Shown in pieces: positions 48,862-49,574 of a DNA stretch of 49,574 nucleotides. This DNA comes from an uncultured Bacteroidota bacterium. Its GTDB lineage: Bacteria > Bacteroidota > Bacteroidia > Bacteroidales > P3. Made by a program: the position numbers and the translations under genes. Location of the stretch: contig CADAQX010000014.1 in NCBI GenBank assembly GCA_902790215.1, forward strand, positions 1 to 49,574, in the 5' to 3' direction. Every line of letters starts with the position of its first letter. Position 1 is the stretch's first letter. The notes below the pieces were generated by a model that made no database searches, was not told the origin of the DNA, and worked only from the letters and a program-made list of their open reading frames with translations.

Positions 48862-48877
48862 CCAACTGAACAATAAT

Positions 48878-49558
48878 ATGGACGACGAACTTTACAACAA
48901 TATTAAGCGGATACTCCAACTGGAACACGAAAATGCTGAACACGCATCACGTATGTTGCAGGAGGCCATGAATCGTGGCGAGAAGAATATTGACATGCTT
49001 GATAGGATTGCCGACCGACTGCTGGACTCTATGAATGGCTTTTCTGGGGAGGGAGAGGATATGTACCGCACTTATTTGGACTATATTGAGACCTTTAATC
49101 CTACAGAGGCGAGGGAAAGGAAGAATAACTTGGAGTATGAATTGGGATATAAAACGCATGTACTATATGCCGCAGCAATGCTCTGCCAGAAGGAAGTCGA
49201 GGACTTTACGGCAGCCAATGGAAAATCAGCTTTCGATGTAATTTTGCATGAATACATCCCAAAAGTATATGATATTACCAAGAAGACTGCCTCTTTCCTG
49301 TTTTTTGCATATTTTGCGCACCACCATTCCTTGGTGGAACTAATGAATATGCTGAAAGCCATTACGGAAGAAACAGACTATGTACTTGACCACATCGAAG
49401 AATACGATGACTTGATGCACTACCCCAGAGAATCATACCATCCACTACGGGAGGACGAATGGCAACTAATCCAGACGATAGCAGAGCACAACATTGACTT
49501 ATACAATGCCCACCCAGAATTAAACAAGGACTTACTCCACAATGTATTTGGCTCATGA
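48878..49558 (+). CDS. Hypothetical protein (226 aa) next to AbiH
   Basis: Start placed at ATG 48878 (MDDELYNNIKRILQLEHENA); a TTG at 48827 would overlap AbiH by 35 bp. Entirely helical, with a coiled-coil-like first third and HVLYAAAMLCQKEVEDFTAA then FFAYFAHHHSLVELMN further on; rich in Glu, His and Tyr, with no catalytic motif recognised. The short gap after AbiH suggests co-expression. I do not recognise the family. Confidence 0.75.
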   Translation: MDDELYNNIKRILQLEHENAEHASRMLQEAMNRGEKNIDMLDRIADRLLDSMNGFSGEGEDMYRTYLDYIETFNPTEARERKNNLEYELGYKTHVLYAAAMLCQKEVEDFTAANGKSAFDVILHEYIPKVYDITKKTASFLFFAYFAHHHSLVELMNMLKAITEETDYVLDHIEEYDDLMHYPRESYHPLREDEWQLIQTIAEHNIDLYNAHPELNKDLLHNVFGS

Positions 49559-49574
49559 AATAGAGATTGTTTGA

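Noticed and set aside
1-49574. tRNA or rRNA genes
   Set aside because: No cloverleaf with a T-loop GTTCRA-type arm and no rRNA signature was noticed by eye; a covariance search would be needed to be certain.

Overview
The window looks like a chromosomal segment of a member of the Bacteroidales (Bacteroidota), probably a gut or rumen type. The reasons are a type IX secretion (T9SS) C-terminal sorting domain, a PorE-like OmpA protein, an RnfA subunit, DUF4143, DUF2795, DUF2520 and TcmP families common in this order, and at least a dozen promoters with the Bacteroidota -7 element TAnnTTTG placed just upstream of genes or operons. No rRNA, tRNA, transposase, integrase or CRISPR array was recognised by eye.

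Layout. 1-3.3 kb: housekeeping genes on the minus strand (3'-truncated manC, trpS, a tiny acidic lipoprotein, a solitary rnfA). 3.4-5.4 kb: a DUF4143 ATPase between intergenic repeats. 5.4-14.5 kb: a tight three-gene minus-strand operon (SNF2-like helicase, DPPY methyltransferase, Res-type helicase-nuclease) resembling a type III-like or helicase/methylase/ATPase restriction system. Its leader carries a large RNA-like hairpin, and the operon is bracketed by direct copies of a two-unit repeat block. 15.1-17.6 kb: two toxin-antitoxin-like cassettes (DUF3791-DUF3990-orf73 and HipBA). 17.7-18.3 kb: intergenic hairpins and repeats. 18.4-20.1 kb: tatD-DUF2520-DUF2795. 20.4-27.0 kb: a probable seven-gene operon in the order cysS, nudix, ctp, tlpA-like, mrp, nfu, pduO. 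27.3-28.3 kb: a lipoprotein.

From 28.6 kb the coding strand switches to plus and the DNA is visibly GC-rich: ackA, PorE-like protein, sirtuin, a T9SS cargo protein, a zinc-ribbon membrane protein, a radical SAM protein, an MNT-HEPN pair, kbl and an HdeD-like membrane protein. Several convincing terminators are present here.

38.4-49.6 kb is a lower-GC defence island on the plus strand. It holds a deletion-fused remnant of tcmP and a gp37/gp68 gene, a RhuM-family gene, a DUF1016 (YhcG) PD-(D/E)XK nuclease, an intact tcmP plus gp37/gp68 pair, a BcgI-like nuclease-methylase with a specificity subunit (apparently shifted by one base in a poly-A tract, and carrying a perfect 24-bp tandem repeat in its spacer helix), a GIY-YIG protein, AbiH and an unknown partner. 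Long direct repeats (a 138-bp element after rhuM and after yhcG, and about 300 bp shared by the two tcmP leaders) show that this island has been built by duplication and deletion.

Best leads for something new: the leader hairpin and flanking repeats of the 5.4-14.5 kb operon, the repeat-delimited gene modules at 38.4-43.3 kb, and the two slippage-prone features in the S subunit gene. All calls rest on reading the sequence and knowledge of the families; no database search was run.
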